In this document: positions 44,991-54,731 of the stretch, one piece after another | Position numbering within the stretch: position 1 is the first letter of the stretch | Layout: each line of letters opens with the position of its first letter | DNA from: JAZKBN01 sp040388605 | Lineage (GTDB): Bacteria; Bacteroidota; Bacteroidia; Cytophagales; Flexibacteraceae | Reading direction: 5' to 3' | DNA: 64,000 nucleotides | Assembly: GCA_040388605.1 (NCBI GenBank) | Contig: JAZKBN010000012.1 | Coordinates: 110,058-174,057 of the forward strand | Notes under the pieces: model-generated | Seen by the model: the letters and a program-made list of their open reading frames with translations, nothing else | Database searches by the model: none | Told to the model about the DNA's origin: nothing | Program-made: the position numbers and the translations under genes

Positions 44991-46964
44991 ATGCTGAACA
45001 GGATAATAGAACTTTCTGTACAGAATAAGCTCATTATAGGTTTACTCACCTTTGGCCTTATCTGCTACGGAATTTACCAGGTACGCCACCTGCCTATAGA
45101 TGCTGTACCTGATATTACAGATAACCAGGTACAAATTATAACAACCTGCCCATCGCTTGGCGCACCTGATGTGGAAAGGCAGGTAACTTTCCCTATTGAG
45201 CAGGCACTGGGTAACATTCCAAACCTTACAAAAATTCGCAGCATTTCCCGCTTCGGGCTTTCGGTGGTTACCATTGTTTTTACCGATGAAACTGATTTGT
45301 ACTGGGCCCGTCAGCAGGTCAGCGAGCGGCTGGCCGAGGCAAGGGAGAGAATACCCGCATATTTAGGCGTACCAAAGCTGGCCCCGGTAAGCAGCGGGCT
45401 TGGCGAAATTTACCAATATGTACTCAGGCCCGCTAAAGGTTACGAGAAAACTTATAACGCTATGGAGCTCCGCACCATACAGGATTGGATTGTTCGCAGG
45501 CAATTGCTGGGTGTAAAGGGAGTTGCCGAGGTAAACAGCTTCGGGGGTTATTTAAAGCAATATGAAATTGCCATTGAGCCCGGCAGGCTGAAATCTTATA
45601 ACTTAAGTATTGAAGATGTTTTTAAAGCGCTGGAAGCCAATAACACCAACACAGGAGGCGCCTATATTGAAAAAGGACCCACTGCCCTGTTTATACGCAG
45701 CGAAGGGCTTGCCACATCAATTGAAGACATTGGAAATATACCTGTAAGTAAAACAGCCAAAGGCTCGCCTGTTCTTATTCGCGATGTTGCGAATATTGGC
45801 TTTGGCTCTGCGCCCCGTTACGGCGCAATGACCTATAACGGTGACGAAGAAGTGGCAGGCGCTGTGGTAATGATGCTTAAAGGCGGAAACAGCAACCAGG
45901 TTATTAAAGATATTAAGGAAAGGGTTTTGGTGATTAATAAAACCCTGCCCAAAGGCGTAATTCTCGATCCTTTTCTCGACCGAACCAAAATGGTAAACAG
46001 CTCCATCGGCACTGTTGAAACCAACCTGATGGAAGGTGCGCTTATAGTTATTTTTGTGCTCATTATGTTCCTTGGCAATTTACGGGCAGGCTTGGTGGTA
46101 GCTTCGGTAATACCATTAAGCATGTTGGTTGCCGTAATACTTATGAACCTTTTCGGGGTAAGCGGTAACCTGATGAGCCTTGGTACGCTTATCATAGTGG
46201 AATCATGTATGTTCAGGCTGCATCAAACGCAAAGCTTTAAGAAATATACGCAGCTGCAAATGGATGAAATTGTGATTGAAACATCCAAACGCATGAGAAA
46301 TACGGCAGTTTTCGGTGAGCTGATAATCCTGGTGGTTTACCTGCCTATTTTTACGCTCACCGGAATCGAAGGAAAAATGTTCAGGCCAATGGCACAAACT
46401 GTGGCTTTTGCATTATTCGGCGCTTTCCTGATGTCGCTTACTTATGTGCCAATGATTAGTGCCTTGTTGCTGAGCAGGAAAATTCCTGAAAAGCAAACCC
46501 TTGCCGACAGGATGATGCATAAGCTTGAAAACATATACGAGCGCATGCTTGCCATAGTGCTCAGATTCCCGAAAACACCACTGATTGCTGCATTTGGCCT
46601 GTTTTTAATTGCAGGTTTTGTGTTAAGCCGGCTTGGCGGCGAGTTTATTCCCGCACTTGAAGAAGGCGATTTTGCTATTGAAACCCGCCTGCTTACAGGC
46701 AGCAACCTGAACGCATCTGTAGAAGCAGTTTCAAGGGCATCTAAAATCCTGATTGCCAAATTCCCGGAGGTGGAGCAGGTTGTAGGTAAAACCGGCAGCA
46801 GCGAAATTCCTACAGATCCCATGCCTCTTGAGGCCTCTGATTTAATGGTGATTCTTAAACATTCACCGAAATGGCTGATAAAATGGGAAAAGAACTTGAA
46901 GCGGTGCCCGGGGTATCTTTCGGCTTCCAGTTCCCGGTGCAAATGCGTTTTAATGAGCTCATGA
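44991..46964 (+). CDS. cusA: CusA/CzcA heavy-metal RND pump, N-terminal half (frameshifted)
   Basis: Homology covers residues 1 to about 627; the last 30 residues are out-of-frame. The pump starts MLNRIIELSVQNKL with TM1 and the porter motifs (PIDAVPDITDNQVQI, ISRFGLSVVTIVF, GLGEIYQYVL). After NLMSLG the conserved TM4 stretch of the family (DFGLIVDGA, with the proton-relay Asp) is missing, and TLIIVE follows directly. After VILKHSPKW the frame shifts; the correct continuation is in the next frame. The family is a proton-driven inner-membrane metal exporter. As sequenced, this copy would not be functional. Confidence 0.85.
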   Translation: MLNRIIELSVQNKLIIGLLTFGLICYGIYQVRHLPIDAVPDITDNQVQIITTCPSLGAPDVERQVTFPIEQALGNIPNLTKIRSISRFGLSVVTIVFTDETDLYWARQQVSERLAEARERIPAYLGVPKLAPVSSGLGEIYQYVLRPAKGYEKTYNAMELRTIQDWIVRRQLLGVKGVAEVNSFGGYLKQYEIAIEPGRLKSYNLSIEDVFKALEANNTNTGGAYIEKGPTALFIRSEGLATSIEDIGNIPVSKTAKGSPVLIRDVANIGFGSAPRYGAMTYNGDEEVAGAVVMMLKGGNSNQVIKDIKERVLVINKTLPKGVILDPFLDRTKMVNSSIGTVETNLMEGALIVIFVLIMFLGNLRAGLVVASVIPLSMLVAVILMNLFGVSGNLMSLGTLIIVESCMFRLHQTQSFKKYTQLQMDEIVIETSKRMRNTAVFGELIILVVYLPIFTLTGIEGKMFRPMAQTVAFALFGAFLMSLTYVPMISALLLSRKIPEKQTLADRMMHKLENIYERMLAIVLRFPKTPLIAAFGLFLIAGFVLSRLGGEFIPALEEGDFAIETRLLTGSNLNASVEAVSRASKILIAKFPEVEQVVGKTGSSEIPTDPMPLEASDLMVILKHSPKWLIKWEKNLKRCPGYLSASSSRCKCVLMSS

Positions 46965-49179
46965 CCGGGGCCCGGCAAGATGTTGTTTGTAAAATTTATG
47001 GTGAAAATCTTGATTCATTAGCCGCATTTTCAAAGCTGCTCGGCAACCTTGCCGCAGGCGTAGCCGGTACCCGCGATGTGTATGTTGAAACCGTAACCGG
47101 CATGCCGCAGATTGTAATCAGGTTTAACCGGAAGGCCATGGCACAGTACGGCCTCAGCATTGCCGGGCTCAACAAAACCATAAGTGCTGCCTTTGCAGGC
47201 CTAAGCAGCGGCTTGGTTTACGAAGGCGAACGCAGTTTTGATTTGGTGGTTCGCCTGCGCAATAACCAAAGGCAAAATGTTAGCGATATTCAAAACCTGC
47301 TGATATATGCGCCTGATGGTCGGCAATTGCCTTTGTACCAGGTGGCAAGCATCAATATTGAAGACGGCCCAAGCCAGGTACAGCGCGAAGATGCGCACAG
47401 GCGAATAATTGTAGGTTTCAATGTAAGCGGACGTGATGTGCAAAGCATTGTGGAAGAGCTGAAAATTAAAGCGGGAAAGCAGCTTAAGCTTCCCGCCGGT
47501 TATTACATAACCTACGGTGGCGCATTCGAAAATCTTGAAAAGGCTAAGAGCAGGCTGGGCATTGCGGTTCCCGCTGCTTTAGCACTCATTTTTGTAATGC
47601 TGTACCTGGCTTTCGGGTCGGTAAAGCAGAGCCTGATAATTTATACAGCTGTGCCGCTTTCAGCCATAGGCGGTGTTTTTGCGCTGGCCCTGCGCGGCCT
47701 GCCATTCAGTATTTCTGCCGGAATCGGGTTTATTGCGCTCTTCGGGGTGGCTGTTCTGAATGGTATTGTAATGATTGCCGAAATAAACAGGGTAAGGCTG
47801 GAAGAAAAACATGAGAGCATTATCATGGTACTTATTCATGCAGCACGTGTTCGACTGAGGCCAATTCTTATGACAGCATCTGTGGCATCATTGGGTTTCC
47901 TGCCAATGGCATTAAGCAACGGCGCAGGCGCCGAAGTGCAAAGGCCGCTTGCCACCGTTGTAATAGGAGGCCTTGTGCCTGCAACCTTTTTAACCCTGTT
48001 TATTTTACCCGCCCTGTACCTGCTTATTGAACGCAGGCAGGCTGCAAAAAACAATTCCGGTAATAATGCGCCGGGCGCCGGCCCGGCTGCCAAAGTTTCG
48101 GTTATAAGTGTTGTTATTTTAGTACTGTCGGCAACGTTTTCAGGATCTGCATCAGCGCAAACTGCCATCGGGCTTTCTGCGGCAATTGATTCTGCCATGC
48201 TTAACAATGGCAATCTCCGCAGCGAAAAGCTCAGGTCAGAATACCTGTCCCGCCTTCGCGGTACCGGTGTTGATTTATCGCAGACTATGGTTTCCGGTGA
48301 AACCGGGCAGATAAACAGCATTTATAAAGACACCCGATTCAGCGCCACACAGCTGATTCGTTTCCCGACAGTATATTCAAGGCAGCGCAGCCTGCTTAAT
48401 GAAGAATGGAAAACCGGCGCCCTGCAAACAGCGCTTGCAGCCAATGAACTGAAAAAACAGGTTGCGGAAACCTGGTATGAAATGGTTTACCTGGGCGAAA
48501 AGCGCAGGCTTTTACAACATTCCGACAGTATTTATACAAAGTTTGCAGAAAGAGCCGGAAACAGAAAAGCCGCAGGCGAAACCTCAAACCTTGAACATGC
48601 AACAGCTGTTCTGCAGCAAAGCAGTATAAAAAACCAGATCAGGATACTTGAAAGCGACTATTCGCTTTTACAGCTGCGCTTAAAAATGCTGATGAACTCA
48701 AAATCGGTTTACGTTCCTGAAACGTCGGGCTTTAAAATAACCTGGCCCCTGCCCGACAGCACTGTTCTGGAAAACCACCCCTCGGTATTGCTGCTTAAGG
48801 GACAATTCAGAATTTCAGAAATAGGGTATAAGCTTGAAAAAGCCCGCCTGCTTCCTGATTTGTTCATTGGCTATTCCAATATGAGCATTCGAGGTACCGG
48901 GGCCGATAATATTGTTTATAACCCATCGCACAGATTCCAAGCCATACAGGCGGGAATTGGTATTCCATTGTTTCAAAGTGCGCAGCGCTCAAGAATTGCT
49001 GCCTCCGGTGTTTTGGGTATTCTTGCTAAAAACAACCTTGAAGTTGGGAAATCGGGAATTAAATATCGTTACAGCGCTGCAATCAGGCATTACAAAGCGG
49101 CCCTTGCAGGTTTAAACTGGTATGAAACTGCTGCCCTTCCCCAGGCCGATATTATTTTGAAAGGCGCAGATGAGCAATT
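46871..49179 (+). CDS. cusA: CusA C-terminal half fused to a TolC-like domain (3' end lost in the gap)
   Basis: This frame continues the pump: MADKMGKELEAVPGV, VQMRFNELMTGARQDVV, YVSRAFGSV-type TM region GIAVPAALALIFVMLYLAFGS, and LFILPALYLLIERR as the last TM. About 389 residues in, after a linker with its own hydrophobic signal-like segment (VISVVILVLSATFSGSASAQ), comes a TolC-type outer-membrane factor (SAAIDSAMLNNGNLRSEKL ... KQVAETWYEMVYLGEKRRLLQ). Fusions of CusA to an outer-membrane channel are known in Bacteroidota. The frame starts at an internal ATG and is not a separate gene; it is the 3' part of the gene that begins at 44991. It ends at the 10-N gap. Confidence 0.82.
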
Positions 49180-49189
49180 NNNNNNNNNN
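49180..49189. other. 10-N assembly gap inside the TolC-like domain
   Basis: Ten Ns, real size unknown. The frame is offset by one base across it. Confidence 0.85.
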
Positions 49190-49325
49190 CGGTGCCATAA
49201 ACTACCTTGAATGGGTTATGCTCAGCAACCGGGCCCTTGAAAGCAGGAACGAGTATGCAGATGCAATAAAAGCATATAACAGCGCACTTATTGAGCTGTA
49301 TGCACTTACAGACGCCATAAAATAA
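49190..49325 (+). CDS. C-terminal end of the CusA-TolC fusion
   Basis: After the gap, the frame from 49191 reads GAINYLEWVMLSNRALESR and then SALIELYALTDAIK, with stop TAA at 49323-49325. The INYLEWVML pattern is the typical last helix of CusC/TolC-like factors in these operons. It lies 60 bp ahead of cusB. Confidence 0.75.
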
Positions 49326-49385
49326 CATGGCTATACCATCACTTTTAATAAAGTAACGATAGTTAGCTCAGTCAATATTCAAAGA

Positions 49386-50537
49386 ATGAAAACCATAAAA
49401 ACATTATCCTTTATATTCCTCATAACATTGCTTACAGCATGTGGCGGAAAGGAACAGGAATTACAAAACACGGAAACTAACCAGGAATCAGATTCAGTTT
49501 CTAATTTGATAACTTTAACAAAGGCTCAGCAATCAACCATTGAAATTGCAACTGCCGGCCCTTTGGTTAAAGCATTGGCTTCAGTTATTAAGGTTTCGGG
49601 GCGTATTGAAGTCCCGCCTCAAAACCTTGTAAGCATCAGTTTCCCATTAGGCGGCTACCTGAAATATACCCAGCTGCTGAGCGGGATGCACATTCGTAAA
49701 GGTGAGGTAATTGCCGTTATGGAAGACAGGCAATATATTCAGCTTCAGCAGGATTACCTGACGGCTAAAGTGAATTTAAGTACAAGCGAAAAAGACTACA
49801 ACCGCCAAAAGCTGATGAACCAAAATCAGTCTTCAAGCGATAAAGCATTTGAAACAGCAGAAGATGCATATTTAAGTAACCGTATATCTGTTCATGCGCT
49901 TTCGGAAAAACTGCGTCTTATAGGCATTGTACCTGAAAAGCTGACTGAAAATAATATATCGAGGCAGATTAATATTTACTCGCCTATAGATGGTTTCGTT
50001 TCGAAGGTCTTTGTAAACATAGGCAAATATGTAAACCCTACTGATGTGCTTTTCGAAATTGTAAATCCTTTGGATATTCACCTGGCGCTTACCGTCTTCG
50101 AAAAAGATATTGACCTGCTTACTGCCGGCCAAACGGTATATACATATACCAACGCGCATCCTGAAATCAGGCATAAGTGCCGAATCATATTAATAGGCAA
50201 AGAAATTAACCCCGAGCGCAATGTTGAAGTGCATTGCCATTTCGAGCAATATGATGAAAGCCTTATTCCCGGCACATTCATGAATGCCGAAATTGAAACC
50301 CGGAGCAAACCTGTGCCCGCTGTTCCGGAAGGCGCTGTAGTACGATATGAAAATCAGGAATATGTTTTCGTTCAAAAGAGCCCCGGCACCTTTGAAATGC
50401 TAAGCGTAATTACCGGCTTGCAGGAAAACGGATATACCGAAATAAAATCCCCGGTTTTTACCGCAGATACGAAAATTGTAAATAAAGGCGCCTATTCTTT
50501 ACTTATGAAAAGCAAAAACACATCAGAAGAAGAGTAA
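49386..50537 (+). CDS. cusB: RND efflux periplasmic adaptor lipoprotein (CusB-like)
   Basis: 383 residues. A lipoprotein signal peptide ends LLTACGGK (Cys about 20). The membrane-fusion order is visible: beta-barrel/lipoyl start (VIKVSGRIEVPPQNLVSIS, GYLKYTQLLSGMHIRKGEVIAVM), an alpha hairpin (LQQDYLTAKVNLSTSEKDYNRQK), the second lipoyl half (IYSPIDGFVSKVFVNIGKYV) and a C-terminal beta domain (VPEGAVVRYENQEYVFV). It links the inner-membrane pump to the outer-membrane channel. It is the last gene of the operon. Confidence 0.93.
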   Translation: MKTIKTLSFIFLITLLTACGGKEQELQNTETNQESDSVSNLITLTKAQQSTIEIATAGPLVKALASVIKVSGRIEVPPQNLVSISFPLGGYLKYTQLLSGMHIRKGEVIAVMEDRQYIQLQQDYLTAKVNLSTSEKDYNRQKLMNQNQSSSDKAFETAEDAYLSNRISVHALSEKLRLIGIVPEKLTENNISRQINIYSPIDGFVSKVFVNIGKYVNPTDVLFEIVNPLDIHLALTVFEKDIDLLTAGQTVYTYTNAHPEIRHKCRIILIGKEINPERNVEVHCHFEQYDESLIPGTFMNAEIETRSKPVPAVPEGAVVRYENQEYVFVQKSPGTFEMLSVITGLQENGYTEIKSPVFTADTKIVNKGAYSLLMKSKNTSEEE

Positions 50538-50606
50538 GCCTTTTTGTCCTGATGTTTCATTTTTAAGCTAAACCCTGGCTTTAGTAAGGTCAGGGTATTG
50601 GAGGCT

Positions 50607-50638
50607 TTGTTCAAATACATGATTAAGTATTTGAACAA
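50607..50638 (+). terminator. terminator of the metal efflux operon
   Basis: A 12-bp perfect stem ttgttcaaatac / gtatttgaacaa with an 8-nt loop, about 70 bp after the cusB stop, followed by the AT-rich ttattatttt. Confidence 0.7.
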
Positions 50639-50742
50639 GCTTATTATTTTAAATAAATTTGTATCTCGGCGCTAAGCTTTTTCATTATTCGAATATAAAC
50701 ACCCTGCGCTACCTATACACAGATATTTAAAATCACCGGTTA

Positions 50743-53700
50743 ATGAAATCAAAATATAATGCCGCCTTATTGGTCCTGGTAATCAGGCTGTTTTTTGCGG
50801 CATCGGCGAATGCGCAAACCATTCCTGCAAACAGGGTGGTTGACTGGAGCTTATCGGGTAATTACGATCCTATTGTTTATCCTGCGCTGAAGCTGAATAT
50901 TCTGCAATACGGCGGTAAAAACGACAGTACAGGCAATAACAAAACCGCTTTTACCGCATGCATAAATCAGCTGGCAGGCAGGCCGGGCATTATTTATTTC
51001 CCGGCAGGGAAGTACAGGTTTACACAAGGACTCGTTTTACCGTCGGGTGTTGTTCTGCGCGGAGACAATTCAGATAAAACCAGCCTCATTTTTAACATGA
51101 CCGGAAACGGGGCAAATTCAATACAATCAATCGGAAGGGCAGATACTTATTGGGTTGCCATTACCCAATCGGCTAAAAGAGGAAGCAGGTATATAAAGGT
51201 AAACGATGCCTCACGAATTGCGGCCGGTACCTGGATAAATATGCGCCGCACAAATTATTGGGACACCCAACCGCCCAATACCTACTCAGGACGCTCGCCT
51301 GGGCAGATTGTATTGGTAAAAAGTGTGAGCGGCGACCTGATTGAACTGGCAGATCCTTTGCTTCAAAACATGTCGCCTGCCGACTCATCAATGGTAAGAA
51401 CATTGGTTCCGGTTAAAAACGTGGTTATTGAGAACCTTAAAATTACCCGGCCCAACGATGCGGCAAACACTGCTTACAATATGTTTTTTTCGCTCGCGGT
51501 AAATTGCCGAATCTCGGGGGTTGAAAGCCATTTTTCATCGGCAGCGCATATACTTTTCGATATGGCCGCGCACAACGAGGTATCAGGCTGCTACATACAT
51601 GAATCTTATGTTTATGATGGGGTAGGCACACATGGCTACGGTATAACCATGGTAGAGGAAACAAGCTTCTGCCGTATTGAAAACAATGTTCTGAAGCGTT
51701 TGAGGCACCATATTATTTTTAAGCAGGGCTCATCAGGTAATGTGGCCGGTTATAATTATTGCCTTGATCCTATAAGGGTTGAGTCACCTACAAACGGGGG
51801 CGCTGATCTTATTTTTCACGGCTTTTGGGCTTCTGCAAATTTGGTGGAAGGTAACATTGGCATGTATTTGCAATTTACTGCCACGTGGGGGCCAAGCGGG
51901 CCTTGTAATACCATATTCCGTAACAGGCTCAATTTTTACGGCATGGTTGGCTCGCAGGTAGATGCAGGTACAAACAGGCTGCAATCAGATTCAATTACGT
52001 GTATAGCTAATGATGTTACAGGCACAGGCAGCTACGGCGGAAGCCCGCTTGGTTATCTTGGCTTTGCCGGGTCAGACCATTTATTATACGGCAACAGGGT
52101 TCAGGGTGTTTTAAGCCCGCCTGCTCCCGGCGGGGTAAATATTCCTGAAGTATCGCTTTACCGGAAAAACATACCCTATTGGTGGAATTATGCCGACCCA
52201 TACGGAGGCATTGGCTATCCGAATACCTATGACTGCAATAAAAATCCGGCAAACAGGCGCTGGGATTCCGGAGGCCTTGTTACATTCCCGGCCGATACTT
52301 CGGGTAATGAAATTTGCTCTTCCCCATTAATCAGGGCATCCGGACCAATTGTCTTTTCTTCAGGCGGCAGTGTTAATTTAACTGCCCCCTTTGCACCGGA
52401 AGCCGGCGAAACAATTATTTGGAGCAATGGGCAAACAGGTAATAACCTGCAGGTTACCACAGCAGGCATTTATTCAGCAAGGCTTATTAATGCAGCGCGC
52501 ACCTGCACATCAGGGCATAGCAATACCATTGCAGTACAGGTTTTAGCAGCGCCAAGCGTGCCTTTAATTAACAACGGATTACCGGTTACCTGCTTAACAG
52601 ACAGCATTCTGCTCATCGGGAGCATGCTTGATACTTCAGGGGTTGCCCTCATTGCAGGAAAAAGCGGTATAGCCGGCAATGCCGACAATTCAGGAAACCA
52701 GGCAAAATTCAGGAGCCCGCGGGGTATGGCTATGAATGTAAAAGGTGAGCTTTTTGTATGCGACGCAGGCAATAACTGCATACGTAAAATTGATAACACG
52801 GGCAGAGTTACTACTTATGCCGGCTCCACTGCCGGCCTTGCAGACGGCTCTTTAGATGCAGCAAAGTTTAATGCGCCTGAAGATGCCGCATTCGACTCAA
52901 AAGGCAACCTTTATATTTCAGACAGGGGTAATCACCGCATTCGGAAAATCTCTGTGGATGGTATTGTAAGCACCTTTGCCGGTTCCGACAATGGTAACCA
53001 GGATAGCTATGTTCCGGAACAGGCCAAATTCAGTAACCAGCTGGGCATTGAAACAGATGCCAATGATGTTATGTGGGTGGCCGATATTGGTAATACAGCC
53101 CTGCGTAAAATTTTGCCCGACGGGCAGGTAAGCACCGTTGCCACCATTTATGGTCTCTCAGATATTTATTCAGACCCTGTAACAGGCAACCTATTCGCCT
53201 TATCAATGCTCAATAATAAAATTTTGAAAATCAATACTTTGAGCGGATTGACAGAGGTTTGGGCAGGTAACGGGCAAAGCGGAAACAGCAATGAATTCAG
53301 AACCGATGCTTCCTTTAATAATCCTACCGGTATTTCAGGCGACAGGTTGGGAAACATTTACATTGCTGATATGGGCAATAACTGTATTCGTAAAATAGAC
53401 GCTGCAGGTATGGTAAGCACCTTAAGCGGCAGCAGGCCCGGCAGCAGCAACGGGGCATTAACCAATGCGTTATATAACAGCCCAAGCTATCTCTGCAATT
53501 TGAACGGTACTTTCGCTGTTTCAGATACTGCCGATCAGACCATTCGCAGAATTGCATTGCCAAGTCCGCACAGGTGGAGCAACGGCGATACCAATGCATC
53601 TTTAACAGCCGGGAGGCCGGGTACTTTTATTCTTACTCAAACCAATTGCAATAATTTGGAATCTGCTTCAATTCCGGTAAATGTATCTTTTGCATTGCCG

Positions 53701-54198
53701 GCGCCCGCCTTTACAGGCGCCCAAATTGTTATGCAGGGCCAAACAGCGCAATATATTGTGCTTCCGCAAACAGGGGCAATCAGCTTTGCCTGGCGATATA
53801 CGGGTACAGGCGCAACAATAAATGTTGCAGACAGAACCGCGATTATTCATTTCAATGCCAACGCAACATCCGGTTATCTTTATGCAGCAGCTGTTTCAGC
53901 TTGCGGAAAAAGTAAGGAAGACTCAATGAATATCCGGGTTGCAGTAACCGGTAACGAAAAATTATTAAGCAATTATTTCAGTATTAAACCAAATCCAAGT
54001 TCGGGCAGTTTCAGGATAGAATCTTTTGCTGAAATTAAAAAGGTGCAAATTTATAACACCCTGGGGCAATTGGTTTACATTAACGAAAACCATGGTTTAG
54101 CCCATGACCTGAATTTACAAGTAAGCACCGGCATTTATATTGTGCATTTGCAAACAGAGCTTGGGGAAATTACTCAACGAATATCAGTTGTTAACTAA
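50743..54198 (+). CDS. secreted beta-helix plus NHL protein with T9SS signal
   Basis: 1,151 residues. A signal peptide ends ANAQTI. Residues about 45-480 form a right-handed beta-helix of the pectate-lyase-3 type (LKLNILQYGGKNDSTGNN, GIIYFPAGKYRFTQGLVLPSGVVLRG, VIENLKITRP). Residues 515-620 are Ig-like. Residues about 655-940 hold NHL-type repeats (FVCDAGNNCIRKIDNTG, YISDRGNHRIRKISVDG, YIADMGNNCIRKIDAAG), a beta-propeller. The end is a T9SS type A domain (IKPNPSSGSF ... NTLGQLVYI ... STGIYIVHL). The likely role is binding or cutting of a polysaccharide at the surface; catalytic residues cannot be named. Confidence 0.88.
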   Translation: MKSKYNAALLVLVIRLFFAASANAQTIPANRVVDWSLSGNYDPIVYPALKLNILQYGGKNDSTGNNKTAFTACINQLAGRPGIIYFPAGKYRFTQGLVLPSGVVLRGDNSDKTSLIFNMTGNGANSIQSIGRADTYWVAITQSAKRGSRYIKVNDASRIAAGTWINMRRTNYWDTQPPNTYSGRSPGQIVLVKSVSGDLIELADPLLQNMSPADSSMVRTLVPVKNVVIENLKITRPNDAANTAYNMFFSLAVNCRISGVESHFSSAAHILFDMAAHNEVSGCYIHESYVYDGVGTHGYGITMVEETSFCRIENNVLKRLRHHIIFKQGSSGNVAGYNYCLDPIRVESPTNGGADLIFHGFWASANLVEGNIGMYLQFTATWGPSGPCNTIFRNRLNFYGMVGSQVDAGTNRLQSDSITCIANDVTGTGSYGGSPLGYLGFAGSDHLLYGNRVQGVLSPPAPGGVNIPEVSLYRKNIPYWWNYADPYGGIGYPNTYDCNKNPANRRWDSGGLVTFPADTSGNEICSSPLIRASGPIVFSSGGSVNLTAPFAPEAGETIIWSNGQTGNNLQVTTAGIYSARLINAARTCTSGHSNTIAVQVLAAPSVPLINNGLPVTCLTDSILLIGSMLDTSGVALIAGKSGIAGNADNSGNQAKFRSPRGMAMNVKGELFVCDAGNNCIRKIDNTGRVTTYAGSTAGLADGSLDAAKFNAPEDAAFDSKGNLYISDRGNHRIRKISVDGIVSTFAGSDNGNQDSYVPEQAKFSNQLGIETDANDVMWVADIGNTALRKILPDGQVSTVATIYGLSDIYSDPVTGNLFALSMLNNKILKINTLSGLTEVWAGNGQSGNSNEFRTDASFNNPTGISGDRLGNIYIADMGNNCIRKIDAAGMVSTLSGSRPGSSNGALTNALYNSPSYLCNLNGTFAVSDTADQTIRRIALPSPHRWSNGDTNASLTAGRPGTFILTQTNCNNLESASIPVNVSFALPAPAFTGAQIVMQGQTAQYIVLPQTGAISFAWRYTGTGATINVADRTAIIHFNANATSGYLYAAAVSACGKSKEDSMNIRVAVTGNEKLLSNYFSIKPNPSSGSFRIESFAEIKKVQIYNTLGQLVYINENHGLAHDLNLQVSTGIYIVHLQTELGEITQRISVVN

Positions 54199-54226
54199 TT
54201 TCTCCGCTTTAATCTTTTTACAAAAA

Positions 54227-54254
54227 AAAGACCGAACACTTAGGTTCGGTCTTT
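54227..54254. terminator. bidirectional terminator
   Basis: An 11-bp perfect stem aaagaccgaac / gttcggtcttt with a 6-nt loop between convergent genes. The minus-strand side has a run of eight Ts. Confidence 0.85.
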
Positions 54255-54281
54255 GAATGCTATTGCGTTTTGGCCTGGCAG

Positions 54282-54731
54282 TCATGGAATGCGAACCAGC
54301 TCAAACCAGTACTTACCGATTCCTTCAGTAACTTTAACAAGTTCAGCAAAAGTTACAGGCTTGGTAATAAAGCTGTTGCCTCCTAAATTATAAGTACGCA
54401 GCACATCTTCATGCGCACTGCTGGTGGTAAGTATAACTACAGGAATTCTGCTAAGCTCGGGGTTTTCCTTTATTTCGCGAAGCGCTTCCCTGCCGTCTTT
54501 ACGGGGCATGTTAAGATCAAGCAAAATAAGATCGGGCATTTCATGCTTTGAATTGGCATAGCGGCCGCTCCTTTTCAGGTACTCAAGTAATTCTTCGCCG
54601 TCTTCCACAAAAGCAATCTCATTTTCAAGATTGTTTTCTGCAAATGCTTCCTGTGTCATTTCCCTGTCGTCCGAATCATCATCGGCCATCAGGATTTTAA
54701 AGGTTGCACGGGCTTTATATTTTTCAACCAT
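54282..54731 (-). CDS. single-domain response regulator (Rcp1-like)
   Basis: 149 residues, receiver domain only: acidic pocket D17-D19, phospho-acceptor D72 (LLDLNMPRKDG), the TTSS switch Ser/Thr, and the K of TKPVTF. Rcp1-type regulators have this extended loop before the Asp and no output domain, and pass phosphate on or bind partners. Its start overlaps the end of the CHASE3 kinase gene by 8 bp on the same strand, so the two form a pair. Confidence 0.9.
   Translation of the reverse strand: MVEKYKARATFKILMADDDSDDREMTQEAFAENNLENEIAFVEDGEELLEYLKRSGRYANSKHEMPDLILLDLNMPRKDGREALREIKENPELSRIPVVILTTSSAHEDVLRTYNLGGNSFITKPVTFAELVKVTEGIGKYWFELVRIP

Noticed and set aside
46871..49179. Independent gene starting at the ATG at 46871
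   Set aside because: The homology is to the middle of CusA; the ATG is an internal Met of the pump after a frameshift.
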